NCBI GenBank assembly: GCA_040437565.1
Contig: JBDOQK010000037.1
Coordinates: 124,001 to 188,000, forward strand
Length of the DNA: 64,000 nucleotides
Origin: Albugo candida
Lineage: Eukaryota; Oomycota; Peronosporomycetes; Albuginales
Direction: 5' to 3'
The translations under genes were made by a program, and so were the position numbers. Shown here in pieces: positions 1 through 10,198 of the stretch. The notes under the pieces are model-generated. The model did not search any database and was not told the origin of the DNA. It worked only from the letters and a program-made list of their open reading frames with translations. The first letter of the stretch is position 1; each line of letters starts with the position of its first letter.

Positions 1-2
1 GG

Positions 3-266
3 GTTGTTAGGTTTGTGGACTCGGCGACGTATCTCAAATTTTTTGCGATGGCGGTGGCATTGTTGAATTCGTCACGGCTAGTAGGATCCGCGGCGTACTT
101 GGTATACAAGTATACAGGGGGGTATCGAGCAATGTTTATCCGCAAGGAGCGAGGAAATAATGCGACGTTGAGTGGAGAAGGGATGCGTGGTTTGTATGAA
201 GAAGAGATCAACTACACAGTTATGGAACCGGATTTGCAGTCGTCCATAGAGTCGTTTAAGCCGTAA
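3..266 (+). CDS. 3' end of an unknown protein, possibly membrane-associated
   Basis: An open frame runs in from the left edge and ends at a TAA at 264-266; the 5' part is outside the window. The visible 87 residues contain two short hydrophobic stretches (around LKFFAMAVALL and VGSAAYLVYKY) followed by a charged tail, which would suit the end of a membrane protein. No family motif is recognised. It lies upstream of, and in the same direction as, the phosphatase-FYVE gene. The call rests on the uninterrupted frame up to the window edge; it could also be a chance frame. Confidence 0.4.
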   Translation, partial: VVRFVDSATYLKFFAMAVALLNSSRLVGSAAYLVYKYTGGYRAMFIRKERGNNATLSGEGMRGLYEEEINYTVMEPDLQSSIESFKP

Positions 267-979
267 ATTGATAGATTAGTAAACGTTGCAATTGTAGGAT
301 CGTACGTGCGATAGTTTACGTCACTCTAACCGTTCGATAGCGTTGTTATGGTTAATATTTAGAACGTCGGTTGTGTTGTTTGGTAGACTGAAAGGAATTG
401 AATACTGACTCTGTGGTTAGGTGCTGCAGACCCCTATCTCAAGGTACAATGTAATTACACAAATAATGGTAATAGACCCTCGATATAGTCATTTCGAACA
501 GATGAGCATTTTGTATTCAGTGCATAGCTTATACCAAGAAAAGGTATCTGTACTCTACGTAGGACCTCATTGTCGCATCGCACCCTCGACACGATAAAAC
601 ACAAGACGACGACGATACAAAGTATTCAGTTCAAACAGGGGATCGCGATTAGGTCATGCATCACACTCTCTCCTCCCTCGCTCCGAATCTCCCGATAACA
701 ATCAAAGAATGTTTCTACTTTTGACCATTGGACTATTCGATAAAGGATTGTGTCTTTGTCAGGTAAATTTACTCTTCCTAAGATTTCTATCCATTTTCTT
801 TGACGACGCGTGTCCTAACTCTTCTTATTCACATATGTTGCAGCTCTTCGACCTTTTTACCATTGTTCATTTCTACATCCGAAATGATATCGGTATCACA
901 TACCGTTTACAATCTTTTCGATACAAAAAGCTATACAGAGAAATTGCGACATGGAACTTGCCATCAAAACGAAAATGAA
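267..979. other. Intergenic region / 5' leader of the phosphatase-FYVE gene
   Basis: No convincing gene is seen. The segment at 763-843 has the form of a short intron (GTAAAT at the left, a T-rich tract and TTGCAG at the right). It may be a 5'-UTR intron of the downstream gene: splicing it does not open a coding frame into that gene. An ATG at 884 is in frame with the downstream protein and would add 32 residues of no recognisable character. Confidence 0.4.
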
Positions 980-3058
980 ATGAGTGGTGCAACCAAATGC
1001 GATGTTCATCCGTCTGAGACCTTGGTTTCTAAGGACACGCAAACGCTTACCAATGAGATGTTTTCTCTGAAAACAAGACGAACAGTGTCACTACGACGTG
1101 TAAACTGTCGATGGCTGTACAACCAAGTTCAAGCTTCTCGCGGAATCATTCTCATCGACACACGGTCACATTCAAAGTACCTGCAGAATTCAATTCCATC
1201 CGCTCTGTCGCTTCCACCAATGCCGCAATGCTCCTCGTTTGAAGAGATGCTTTCTCACATGACTCCAGAGACCAAAGAATCACTCTCACGAAAGAGACGC
1301 CATCTACGCGATGTCGTCTTATTTGGAAACGTCGCGCGAAGGTCGCTCGTATCCTCCGGTGATGTCACCGTATTAGCGTCTGAGGCTGCTATGGACACAA
1401 CGTACGACCAAATTAGTGAAGACCAAACTCTCGAAGATGAATGGAATCTTCGGCTAGCACAGGCACTCGTGGCTGACGGTCTGGCTACAAGTGTGAAGAT
1501 TTTGATAGATGGCTTTCAGACGTTTCATTATCGATACCCGTTTTGCACATGTTCATTCGAAACGAACTTAACGAATCGACCAGCGCGAACAGGTAGCGGA
1601 ACACATTGTGTAAATTACCCGAATGAAGTACTGGAAGGGTTTTTATTTCTTGGTAATATGTGGCATGCCCAATCAGAAGACGTGATTCGTAACCTTGGCA
1701 TCACACACGTTGTAAACGCGAGTCTAGATATTGAGAATGTATTCGAGCACGAAAACGTGTCGTATCATTCTGTCAAAGTTAAAGATCGACCAGAATCCGA
1801 TATCAGTCAGTTCTTTGACTCCACTTTTGCGTTTATCGAAGAAGCCAAACGCACCAGCCACGGACGCGTTTTGGTTCATTGCACGCAAGGAATTTCACGC
1901 TCGGCAACTCTGATCATTATGTATTTGATGAGAGCGCATCATTGGTCACTGGTTACCGCGGCAAACTTTGCAATAGCCAGTCGGGGTGTCGTCTATCCCA
2001 ATGATGGGTTTCTTCGTGCGTTGATGCAAGAAGAATTTAGATTATACAATGGAAACAGTATCACTGAAGAAGAATTAGACGTGTTGGTGCAAAATCAATT
2101 ACCCGATCGCCCGCTACCATTAGAAGTTATAGAACGACGGGTTTCAGATAAGTGTTCGTTCTGCTTCAAAATCTTTACGTTATTAGAGTGGAGACACCAA
2201 TGCAGTTTCTGCAAGAAAGATATATGCAGCAAATGCTCCAGTCTTCGGATTGCAAACCAACCGTTAGAAAAGAACGCTATGGTTGGAGAAGACGCACGAC
2301 GATCACGACGAGTATGCGATAATTGTGTGAGTCGACTTGAACGCATACAGTTGCCGAGACCGAGAAAAGGATTGCATGTTCGGTATGGACGCTGCAAACG
2401 TTTGCATGTCAGTGGATTGTCGGCATTTGCCCATCCCGTCCAACTATTTTATTTCGAGGGGACCGAGTCACATGTTTTGATGGAAATTTTGAAAAAGCGA
2501 TTCCGGATCAAAGGCAATGAGATAATAGAAATAGAGAATAAGGAAGGACATCCAATCACACATCTGAGTGAGCTCCCGGACGACGCATCGATTTTTATCT
2601 CGAAAGGCACGACCGGTACAATTCATGACAATTTATCGCCGCAACTGGACAAACCGTCAGTCGCCGCTAAATTCGCAGAGACCCAGTCGTATAGTGAGCA
2701 AGATGGGTCAAGTATACAAATCATACAACAAAAATCGGAAGAATGCACAACCTTGATTGATTCAGAATCAAAATCTTCATTCGATAAGCCGATCTCTGCA
2801 GATTATGTGGCACAAAAATTCACAGAGCTTTGGAAATTGTCATTTCCAAACGTAAACATCATCTCGCAAGAGCAAGTAGCTAGTATGTGTAATAGCATTA
2901 TGGTGGCGGATCTCATGCTCGCGATGAGTAGCCTTTCGTGTGGGACGATCACGCAGGAAGGGTTTTTACAGCGATTGGCCAAACTAGGGTACTCTCAAGA
3001 GGAAAAGGACGTGGTCATACCCGTCTTACAGCAAGCTTGCGGTCGCACCATTCTTTAG
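980..3058 (+). CDS. MAPK-phosphatase-like protein: rhodanese, dual-specificity phosphatase, FYVE-type zinc finger
   Basis: The protein has 692 residues from the ATG at 980; an in-frame ATG at 884 is an alternative. An N-terminal rhodanese-like module (about 41-190, with ILIDTRS) is followed by a dual-specificity phosphatase (about 215-355) with the catalytic signature HCTQGISRS (Cys at about 301). A FYVE-type zinc finger follows (about 390-450, cysteine pairs CSFC, CSFC, CSKC, CDNC). Rhodanese plus DSP is the layout of MAP-kinase phosphatases, so dephosphorylation of a MAP kinase is a family-based inference. The finger lacks the full basic R-R/K-HHCR motif (it reads WRHQC), so PI3P binding is uncertain. 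The last 230 residues hold a beta-rich region and a helical tail without a clear family. There is a single coding exon. Confidence 0.85.
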   Translation: MSGATKCDVHPSETLVSKDTQTLTNEMFSLKTRRTVSLRRVNCRWLYNQVQASRGIILIDTRSHSKYLQNSIPSALSLPPMPQCSSFEEMLSHMTPETKESLSRKRRHLRDVVLFGNVARRSLVSSGDVTVLASEAAMDTTYDQISEDQTLEDEWNLRLAQALVADGLATSVKILIDGFQTFHYRYPFCTCSFETNLTNRPARTGSGTHCVNYPNEVLEGFLFLGNMWHAQSEDVIRNLGITHVVNASLDIENVFEHENVSYHSVKVKDRPESDISQFFDSTFAFIEEAKRTSHGRVLVHCTQGISRSATLIIMYLMRAHHWSLVTAANFAIASRGVVYPNDGFLRALMQEEFRLYNGNSITEEELDVLVQNQLPDRPLPLEVIERRVSDKCSFCFKIFTLLEWRHQCSFCKKDICSKCSSLRIANQPLEKNAMVGEDARRSRRVCDNCVSRLERIQLPRPRKGLHVRYGRCKRLHVSGLSAFAHPVQLFYFEGTESHVLMEILKKRFRIKGNEIIEIENKEGHPITHLSELPDDASIFISKGTTGTIHDNLSPQLDKPSVAAKFAETQSYSEQDGSSIQIIQQKSEECTTLIDSESKSSFDKPISADYVAQKFTELWKLSFPNVNIISQEQVASMCNSIMVADLMLAMSSLSCGTITQEGFLQRLAKLGYSQEEKDVVIPVLQQACGRTIL

Positions 3059-3360
3059 CAACATCATTTCCAGAGAGCTTTACTACGTGCTAAATCATAT
3101 ACTTTGCGGTGTGGACGAGTCACGCATCAGCAGTATACAATTATCAGACGCATATATATTGAACGATATTCAACGATTGCTTCAAAAGAACGCATCGCAG
3201 CATATAGTGGACGTCTAAGGGACAAGTTTTCGGATGTATACGGGCCTTCTGGTATATTATACCATGCTGTATACTATGCCGCTCGTAAGCAGAAAAAATA
3301 TATCTGATATTCGACAAGCCGCTAAACCTGCTGTAACGGTTATTTTTGAGCCCGCGACTG

Positions 3361-3959
3361 ATGCTGCTCAACACTCTTGCGTCGTTTCTAATTGTCGGTG
3401 CGCTTTGGGGATGCACTAATCCTTTCATGAAAAAAGGTTTGCATAGCAAACACATGCTGGGTTATGATGCACTTTAAACCGTAGGATTTGTATCATGTAG
3501 GCTCAGCATCAAATGTATACATGAGAAAAGATAATTCAATACCTGAATGGTTGCGTTTCATCGTCGCGTTTGCGACAAACTGGAAGGTTAGAAACTCTAA
3601 AACAGTTACAATCCGAATTAACACGTCTCAGTTCACCGTGCCGTTTCTAATCAACCAAAGCGGATCAATTGTGTATGTTTACCTGCTCGGATCTACCGGT
3701 ACAATATCACCACCGGAAATAATATTATCGACCTTGCTAACGCAGTTGTTAGAGCTATCCACTGCGGTCCCGATATGCAATTCACTCAGCTTTGTTTTCA
3801 CGGCCGTTACCGCCAGCTCACTCGGAGAAAGATCCAAAAAGCCAGTCTGTAAGTACACTTAGAAACCTTATGGACCGATTTATAGATATTCCTTTAGGTA
3901 CGTACGCAGGGATGCTTTTTGTTTGCGTTGGAGTACTTATTTGCTATAATAGTAAATAA
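3361..3959 (+). CDS. TMEM234-family small membrane protein, five exons
   Basis: Five small exons join into a roughly 130-residue membrane protein resembling animal TMEM234. Proposed exons are 3361-3460, 3507-3586 (or from 3501), 3632-3698, 3753-3848 and 3898-3959, with introns of 45-54 nt. Conserved islands support each join: GALWGCTNPFMKKG near the start, FLINQSGS, STAVPICNSLSFVFT across the 3699-3752 intron, and YAGMLFVCVGVLI at the end. The ATG at 3361 gives an N-terminus aligning with the family. Its function is unknown beyond membrane residence; a transporter-like small multidrug-resistance fold has been suggested for such proteins. The small exons make this gene easy to miss. It lies about 300 bp after the phosphatase-FYVE gene. 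Confidence 0.8.
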
Positions 3960-4009
3960 TACATTTAACATGAGCATTCGTGGCATAATTTGCTAGAATT
4001 GATATTTTC

Positions 4010-5813
4010 ATGCAACCACGTTCGGCTGGCTGCAAAAAATTGATCGCAAATTACTCATTTCTCTTACGCACTAGAGCTTCGTTGCTTTCGACTATGAGCG
4101 CGCCAATCACAACGAATCAGAGCCCACTCGTTACCGAAAACGCTGAGAAAATACAAGAGGGAAGAGCGGTGATCATCTCTCCTGAGCACAATAAAGTATT
4201 TTACAACAAGGTCCAGGTTCTAAACCGAGATTTATCGATTTCTATTATTTCTGACTTTGCACGAGAACGCGCTCGAGAAAAAATATTACTGGATCGAAAG
4301 AAAAAGCAAGAAGATAGCGTCCAAATCGATTTGCATGTTGACACATCAGAGATTGACGAATACTTGAATGCGACTGCGGACCATTCAGGCTTGAAAATAC
4401 TGGAAGCTTTAGCAGCGTCAGGACTTCGTTCCATACGCTATTTCCAGCAAATTCCGGGTGTTCGATCCATCCTCGTGAATGATTTGGATTCTGCTGCAGT
4501 CGAATCGATCAAACGGAATATCGAATTTAACAATGTACCTAGTGACCGAGTTGTTGCAAGTCAAGCGGATGCTTCAGACGTTTTGTATTCACATCGAAAA
4601 GAGAGCGACCAATTCGATGTTATTGACTTAGACCCTTATGGATCAGCTGCAATGCTATTGGATGGAGCAGTACAGGTTGGGCATATCCTTTGATAAGATG
4701 TACCACTTCAATCAATTTAATATCTCTTCGATTCCACTCGTAGGCGATCAGTAATGGCGGTTTACTTTGTGTAACTTGCACGGATATGCCGGTTTTGTCT
4801 GGGAAGAATCCTGAAACCTGTTTCTCACGGTACAGCTCAATCCCTGGAAAAGCACACTATGTTCATGAGAACGCCATTCGAATAGGTACGGGTGCTTAAA
4901 AGCTCAACGTGAATCCTAGATTATCTAAACGATTTCCGTAGTGCTACAAGCAATCGAACGATGCGCAATCAAATACCAGCGGCACATTGTGCCGGTCACA
5001 TCATGTAGTATCGATTTTTATGTCCGAGTGTTTGTGCGAGTTTTCAAATCGCCATTTCAAGTGAAGAAGAGCGTAACCAAGCTTTCCCACGTATTCCAGT
5101 GTGTTGGATGTGAGACATTCCATCTACAGCCAGTGGGCGTTGCAACGGGTAACACATTTCATGCGGCGAGAGGACCGGTCTTTGGGACCGAGTGTGGACA
5201 ATGCGGAAGCAAGTTTCGAGTAACCGGACCCATTTGGTCTGACCCTCTGCACGACCGAGATGCTATTGCACGCATACGAGACCAAGTGGCGGATAGTGTG
5301 GGAGCGTACCCGACCAAGGATCGATTGTTTGGACTTCTGACAACGATTTCTGAGGAAGTCATGGAAGCACCGTTACATTACACTATTTCAGGTCTAGCTA
5401 GGACCTTGCATTGTACGAATCCGCGTCTTGATCAATTTCAATTTGCAATACGGTCTCAAGGGTATCTGGTTTCCCAGTTTCATAAGGCTCCCGACGCTAT
5501 TAAGACTACCGCTCCTCCTCAGACGATATGGGATATCATGCGATGCTGGGTCATGAAGCACCCCATCAACAAGAAATGGGAGAATCAAGACACTCCGGGA
5601 AATCGGATTCTTGCCAAAAAATCAAATTTGGAATTTGATTTTAACACGAGGCGTCCAAGCAAATTGCAGAAAGAAAAGGTGATGCGCTTTCCAAAAAATC
5701 CGCAACCTTATTGGGGCCCTAAAGCAAGAGCAAAAGGCAATCGAACGAAAGCGCCAGATTTCGAGTTGGAGTCGATGCAAGAGCAGAAAAAACATAAAGT
5801 AGAACTACCCTAG
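4010..5813 (+). CDS. TRM1: tRNA (guanine26-N2)-dimethyltransferase
   Basis: Transfers two methyl groups from S-adenosylmethionine to G26 of tRNAs. Exons are 4010-4675, 4744-4885 and 4942-5813 (559 residues); the introns of 68 and 56 nt are supported by continuity of the family sequence across them (GAVQ/AISNGGLLCVTCTDM and ENAIRI/VLQAIERCAIKYQ). The SAM-binding and catalytic region shows LEALAASGLRSIRY and DLDPYGSA. A CxxC-containing zinc segment (CVGC, CGQC) and the C-terminal WGPKARAKG follow. There are two in-frame ATGs, at 4010 and 4094. The extra 28 residues are rich in Arg, Ser and Leu and poor in acids, like a mitochondrial presequence. Yeast Trm1 uses two starts for dual targeting, so the same is a reasonable inference here. 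Confidence 0.93.
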
Positions 5814-5873
5814 TATTTGGTAACCTCTAGTACATGATATTCCAACATCACTTATAAGAACAAACTTAATTTG

Positions 5874-6587
5874 ATGGTCCTGCGGATGCAGTGCGGTTGG
5901 AGTCAAAGGTTGCTGCTTGTTGATATTCGGCGATCCTTACAAAGCAATGCCATTCACTTTGCAAAAATGGGTCCATGCATGGGAGGAAATCGTGCTATGC
6001 CGCGTATGTGTCTACAAAGTACTAGTACGCACCATGGAAAACATCAGTGCAATTACTTTATGCGCTCTTCAGTGAAGATGCGCACGATTTCATCTGAAAA
6101 ACCCGCTGTAACAAAAGAATCCATCAAAGCTCAGTCGCAAACGCACTTAAATCGATTCAAAGATTTGTGGCGAAAGTACGGTCTTGTAGCCATTGGAACG
6201 TATTTTACCATGTACGGAATTGTATTGGGATCTATTTATATATCGATAGAGAACGGCTTCATCAGCAAAAACCGAAACACACGACTAAACAAGGACACAA
6301 CGACCAATTTTGATGTTGTGTCAACCACAAACAAGTAAGGAGAATCATTTGCATTGTCACACTCGATCATTCTTGATATAAATGTTGGTAGAATGATTGC
6401 ACTCGCGGAAGACTATGGACTCGCAAAGTATTTGGATGTGGAACGAGTCAACAGCAAGACAGGCTCGTTCGTGATTGCTTGGGTTGCTACAAAATTTACA
6501 GAGCCTATTCGATTAGCAATAACACTAGCTATTACTCCACGCATTGCCCGATTTCTTGGTCGTGCGCCAAAAAAAATCGTCAAATGA
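5874..6587 (+). CDS. FAM210/DUF1279-like mitochondrial inner-membrane protein
   Basis: Two exons, 5874-6334 and 6392-6587, join across a 57-nt intron to give 218 residues. The conserved core is RFKDLWRKYGLVAIGTYFT followed by a hydrophobic helix, then, after the intron, IALAEDYGLAKYLD and a second hydrophobic helix near TEPIRLAITLAIT. This matches the DUF1279 pattern of FAM210A/B proteins, which act in mitochondria. The N-terminal 100 residues are basic, with many Arg and few acids, consistent with a mitochondrial presequence. It starts 60 bp after TRM1 on the same strand. The membrane role is inferred from the family. Confidence 0.85.
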
Positions 6588-6634
6588 AAAGTCTGTATAT
6601 CATCAGATGTAGTCACTAAACACAATTTTGCGCT

Positions 6635-7547
6635 ATGAAGCACTTGCGATTTTGTATATTTTTTGGCTTAGGCCTTAAGTACGCTTTTATGGATTCTAAT
6701 TGTAGTGAGGCGATCCAAACTGCCAGTCAAATTCCGCAGGGAGGAATTTGTTTACTAGTAATTGACCAACAAGTAGACTTTCATCCAGGAGGATCTCTCG
6801 CAATTCAACATGCAGTTGATGACGCAGAAAGAACTGCAGCATTTATAAACTCGAATCAGCAGCTAATCAGCCAGATCATACTAACTATGGATTCGCATCA
6901 GCAATATCACATTGCACACGGCGTATTCTGGAAAAACAGCAGGAATGAATGTCCAGAGCCTTTTACTCGAATCACAGAGGCAGATATCCAAAATGATGTC
7001 TGGGTCCCGCGGCAAATTGAATTGCGAGATTATACGTTGTACTACACGCGTACTCTAGAAACACGTGGGAAATTTGTACTATGTATATGGCCAGAACATT
7101 GCATCATTGGTACACCTGGTCACAATATCGTGTCAGTTATACACAAAGCAGCATTGAATTGGTCGAAAAGTAGCTTGCGACCGATAGAGTACGTGATGAA
7201 AGGCATGAACTCATTCACTGAACACTACTCGGCTCTACGTTCCGAAGTGGAGATCCCATTCGACGCATCAACCAGGTACAATTCACGGAATTTTGAGCCA
7301 ATATCAGCTTCCTGCATGTAGATTAAACGAAAAGCTGGTGATAAATTTGAAGCGCGCAGACAGAATTGTGATATGCGGTGAAGCCTCGTCTCATTGTGTA
7401 GCGCATACTGTTCGAGATTTGCTCGATTGCTGGCCCTGCGACCGCGTAAAGGATTTATATCTCTTCTCTGACTGCGTTTCTCCTGTTTGTGGATATGAGG
7501 CAATAGCAGAGGTACATCAAGACCTTTTAGTCGATACTATCGCTTAA
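6635..7547 (+). CDS. Nicotinamidase / isochorismatase-family cysteine hydrolase
   Basis: Two exons, 6635-7275 and 7322-7547, joined across a 46-nt intron, give 288 residues. Family members hydrolyse nicotinamide to nicotinate in NAD salvage. Visible motifs are VIDQQVDFHPGGSLA with the catalytic Asp, TMDSHQQYHIAH providing the metal-site Asp and His, and, in exon 2, CGEASSHCV with the nucleophilic Cys. A stretch of about 100 residues between these motifs is longer than in bacterial PncA but usual for eukaryotic members. The first 18 residues are hydrophobic and could be a leader; a second ATG at 6689 would remove them. It lies in tandem after the FAM210-like gene. Confidence 0.82.
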
Positions 7548-7983
7548 ATAATTCCGTATCATTAGGAATTCCTCTCACAATTTCAAAAGGAAGGAGTCAA
7601 CGTCATCACATCCAAAAATTACAATCATCACAGCATTTCTTCATCATGATTACTATGCGAGTAAATTTGATTAATAATACTGCAAATCTACTACTTCAAT
7701 TACAAAGTTAGCTTATGTACTATTCAAAAATCGTACACGTGTCCCAAAAAACCTTCCTTACCTTTTCCAAAAAAAAACCTCACATAATTATATTCAGCCA
7801 CTCACACGCGCCTTAGAAAAGATCGTTCCCGCACCGAACGATTGAGTTGAAGGGAAACTAACGACCCCCCGCCAAAACGACGCCTCTTATTGCGACTTCC
7901 GCAGAAAGATTTAGAGGCTCAGGCACAAACGTTCAAGTTATTTGCATAGTAAACTTCCCTCTGTGTACTCGTTTTATTCAAAC
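7548..7983. other. Intergenic, promoter side of clathrin heavy chain
   Basis: AT-rich spacer with no frame worth calling. A pyrimidine-rich stretch precedes the clathrin ATG at 7984. No terminator-like or repeated element is evident. Confidence 0.5.
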
Positions 7984-9755
7984 ATGGCGCAAGATCTCCC
8001 CATTACGTTTGGGGAAGTGTTGAACGTAAAGTGATTGTCATTTCTTCTTGAGCATCCCAAAACTGCCTGATTTTAATTCGCTATTTCTCTAGCTGGCTTC
8101 CCTAGGCGTAAATCCCGATTACATCAAATTCGGATCGACGACAATGGAATCTGATAAGTTTATTTGTGTGTGTGAGAAAGTCGACGGCCAAGCGAGTGTG
8201 GTGATTCTCGATATGGCTGCAGGAAACAGTGTTCAGCGTCGACCTATCAATGCGGAAGCAGCTATTATGAATCCTGTGAGTAAAGTGATTGCATTACGAT
8301 CGGAAAACCAACTGCAAATCTTCAATATGGAATTACGAGCAAAAATGAAATCGTTTTTGATGACAGAAGCTGTTGTGTTTTGGCGTTGGATTTCAGTGAA
8401 TAGTATTGCGCTGGTGACTGCGACCGCTGTATTTCACTGGAGTTTGGAAGGAGATTCTCCTCCAGTCAAGATCTTTGACCGGCACGCTAATCTTGGAGCA
8501 GGGACTCAAATTATCAGTTATGAAGCATCACAGGATAATCAGTGGATGTTGCTGGTTGGAATATCGCAAGGAGAAGGTGGTCGTATCGTCGGTAACATGC
8601 AGCTTTACTCGATGGAGAAGAAAGTGAGTCAAGTTTTGCAGGGGCATGCAGGATCATTTACGAAGATGAAGCCACCAGGAAGAGCAGAAGATGGTCATAT
8701 ATTGGTGTTTGCCGGAATCAAAGGAGATGGCCCTCAGCAATTATTTATCATGGAAGTTGGTCGGGATAAGGATGCTCCCGGAGGAGTTTTTCGTTTACCG
8801 CCACAAAATATTCCATTTGCTGCTGACGCACAGAACGACTTTCCTGTTTCTATTGTGGTTGCTATGGATGAGGATATCATTTATATGATCACAAAAATGG
8901 GGTACTTATTCTTGTTTGATGCACATACCGGTAAACCCGTCTATCGTGCTCGCGTCTCGCAAGATACTGTCTTCGTCACGACGTACGACACCAAAGGAAA
9001 AGGCATGCTTGGAATCACACGACGTGGACAGGTGCTGCAGTTCTCTATCAACAAAGCAAAACTGGTCCCATACATTGTCAGCACATTGCGGGATTCTCAA
9101 CTTGCAATCGCTTTAGCAACTCGCTTGGACCTACCCGGAGCAGAAGAGCTCTATTTTACGGAATTCAACCGATTTATGACTATGAACGATGTTCAAGGTG
9201 CAGCGCGTCTTGCTGCGGCATCTCCACAAGGAGCTCTCCGTACACCACAAACCATTCAACGCTTCCAACAAATGCCACCGCAACCGGGACAACCGCAACC
9301 AATTCTTCAATATTTTAGTGTGCTTTTAGAAAAAGGCACTCTCAACAAATTGGAATCGCTAGAGCTTGCTCGACCCGTTTTGATGCAAGGTCGTGGTCAG
9401 CNNNNNNNNNNNNNNNNNNNNNNNNNNNNNNNNNNNNNNNNNNNNNNNNNNNNNNNNNNNNNNNNNNNNNNNNNNNNNNNNNNNNNNNNNNNNNNNNNNN
9501 NCCAGCGTACAACAGGAACAGAGCGTGGATGTGAGTCCGGCTATGGACACTGCGTACGGATTGACAGGAGCGATGCCTCAGATGATGGCCATTGCAGCGA
9601 CTGCATATAATGATCCAAGCACTCCATACGGGGGATACGCCATGCAGCCGAATATGGCGATGGGAATGCAACCGGCAATGGGAATAAATATGGGAGCCTC
9701 TATGAGCAATGGAATGGGAAATAGCAATCCGTATGGCGCCAACTATCAGTACTAG
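7984..9755 (+). CDS. CHC: Clathrin heavy chain, N- and C-terminal parts only (middle lost in an assembly gap)
   Basis: Coat protein of clathrin vesicles. Exon 1 is 7984-8025, followed by a 67-nt intron (8026-8092) and exon 2 from 8093. The join gives the conserved start MAQDLPITF and TMESDKFICV. About 450 residues of the beta-propeller and linker are present (SKVIALRSEN, GHAGSFTKMK, EAQNDFPV-like AQNDFPVSI, TPQTIQRFQQMP). They stop at a 100-N run at 9402-9501. After it, 9502-9755 encodes about 84 residues of a Met/Gly/Asn/Pro-rich C-terminus ending in a stop at 9753-9755. Family members have about 1,680-1,700 residues, so roughly 1,150-1,200 residues are absent. The two ends are not in a common frame across the arbitrary 100 N. 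Confidence 0.93.
9402..9501. other. Assembly gap hiding most of clathrin heavy chain
   Basis: Run of exactly 100 N. Unlike the other eight N-runs here, its flanks are not duplicates of each other. The protein on both sides is clathrin heavy chain, so the true gap should be about 3.5 kb. Confidence 0.9.
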
Positions 9756-9890
9756 GCTGTCGTCTCCTCTATCAAGCTCAGACAGCTTGTAGACTGAGAA
9801 ATAGTTGCATTTTCGAGAATACATCATGGTCTTGCTCATTTCTGTAAATAGCTATTTCTTTTTTGTGATTGTTTTTCACGAATCAGTGAA

Positions 9891-10132
9891 ATGAACGGAT
9901 TTCTTGGTAAACGGATGCAAAAGCATTTGCCTCTTTTTGTATGTAGCGCATTGATTGCGGGGAGTTTGTATGCGGTATACTATGCGCATAATCAGCAGAT
10001 TGTCGATAAAAAGGTTGGTGATAGGGATTAAGTGGTGCGGTTTATAAGCGGTTGTGATAGAGAATGCGTCAAGGTGTTATTCGTGATATGGAAAGAGAGC
10101 GAATGCGAATAGACAGAAATGAGACTGACTAG
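9891..10132 (+). CDS. PET117: PET117-like cytochrome c oxidase assembly factor
   Basis: Two exons, 9891-10013 and 10061-10132, joined across a 47-nt intron, give 64 residues. An N-terminal hydrophobic helix (PLFVCSALIAGSLYAVYYAH) is followed by a charged helix with QGVIRDMERERMR. That matches the single-span PET117 pattern, in which the sequence after the helix reads like GVIRDxERQ. PET117 acts at the mitochondrial inner membrane in maturation of cytochrome oxidase with COX15. The gene lies between clathrin and a kinase and is too short for most gene finders. Confidence 0.75.
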
Positions 10133-10198
10133 TCACGTGTATCTGATTGTAATCAAATCGATTTTGGTCGGTCACAAATAACAAAAAACGTTTTTGAG

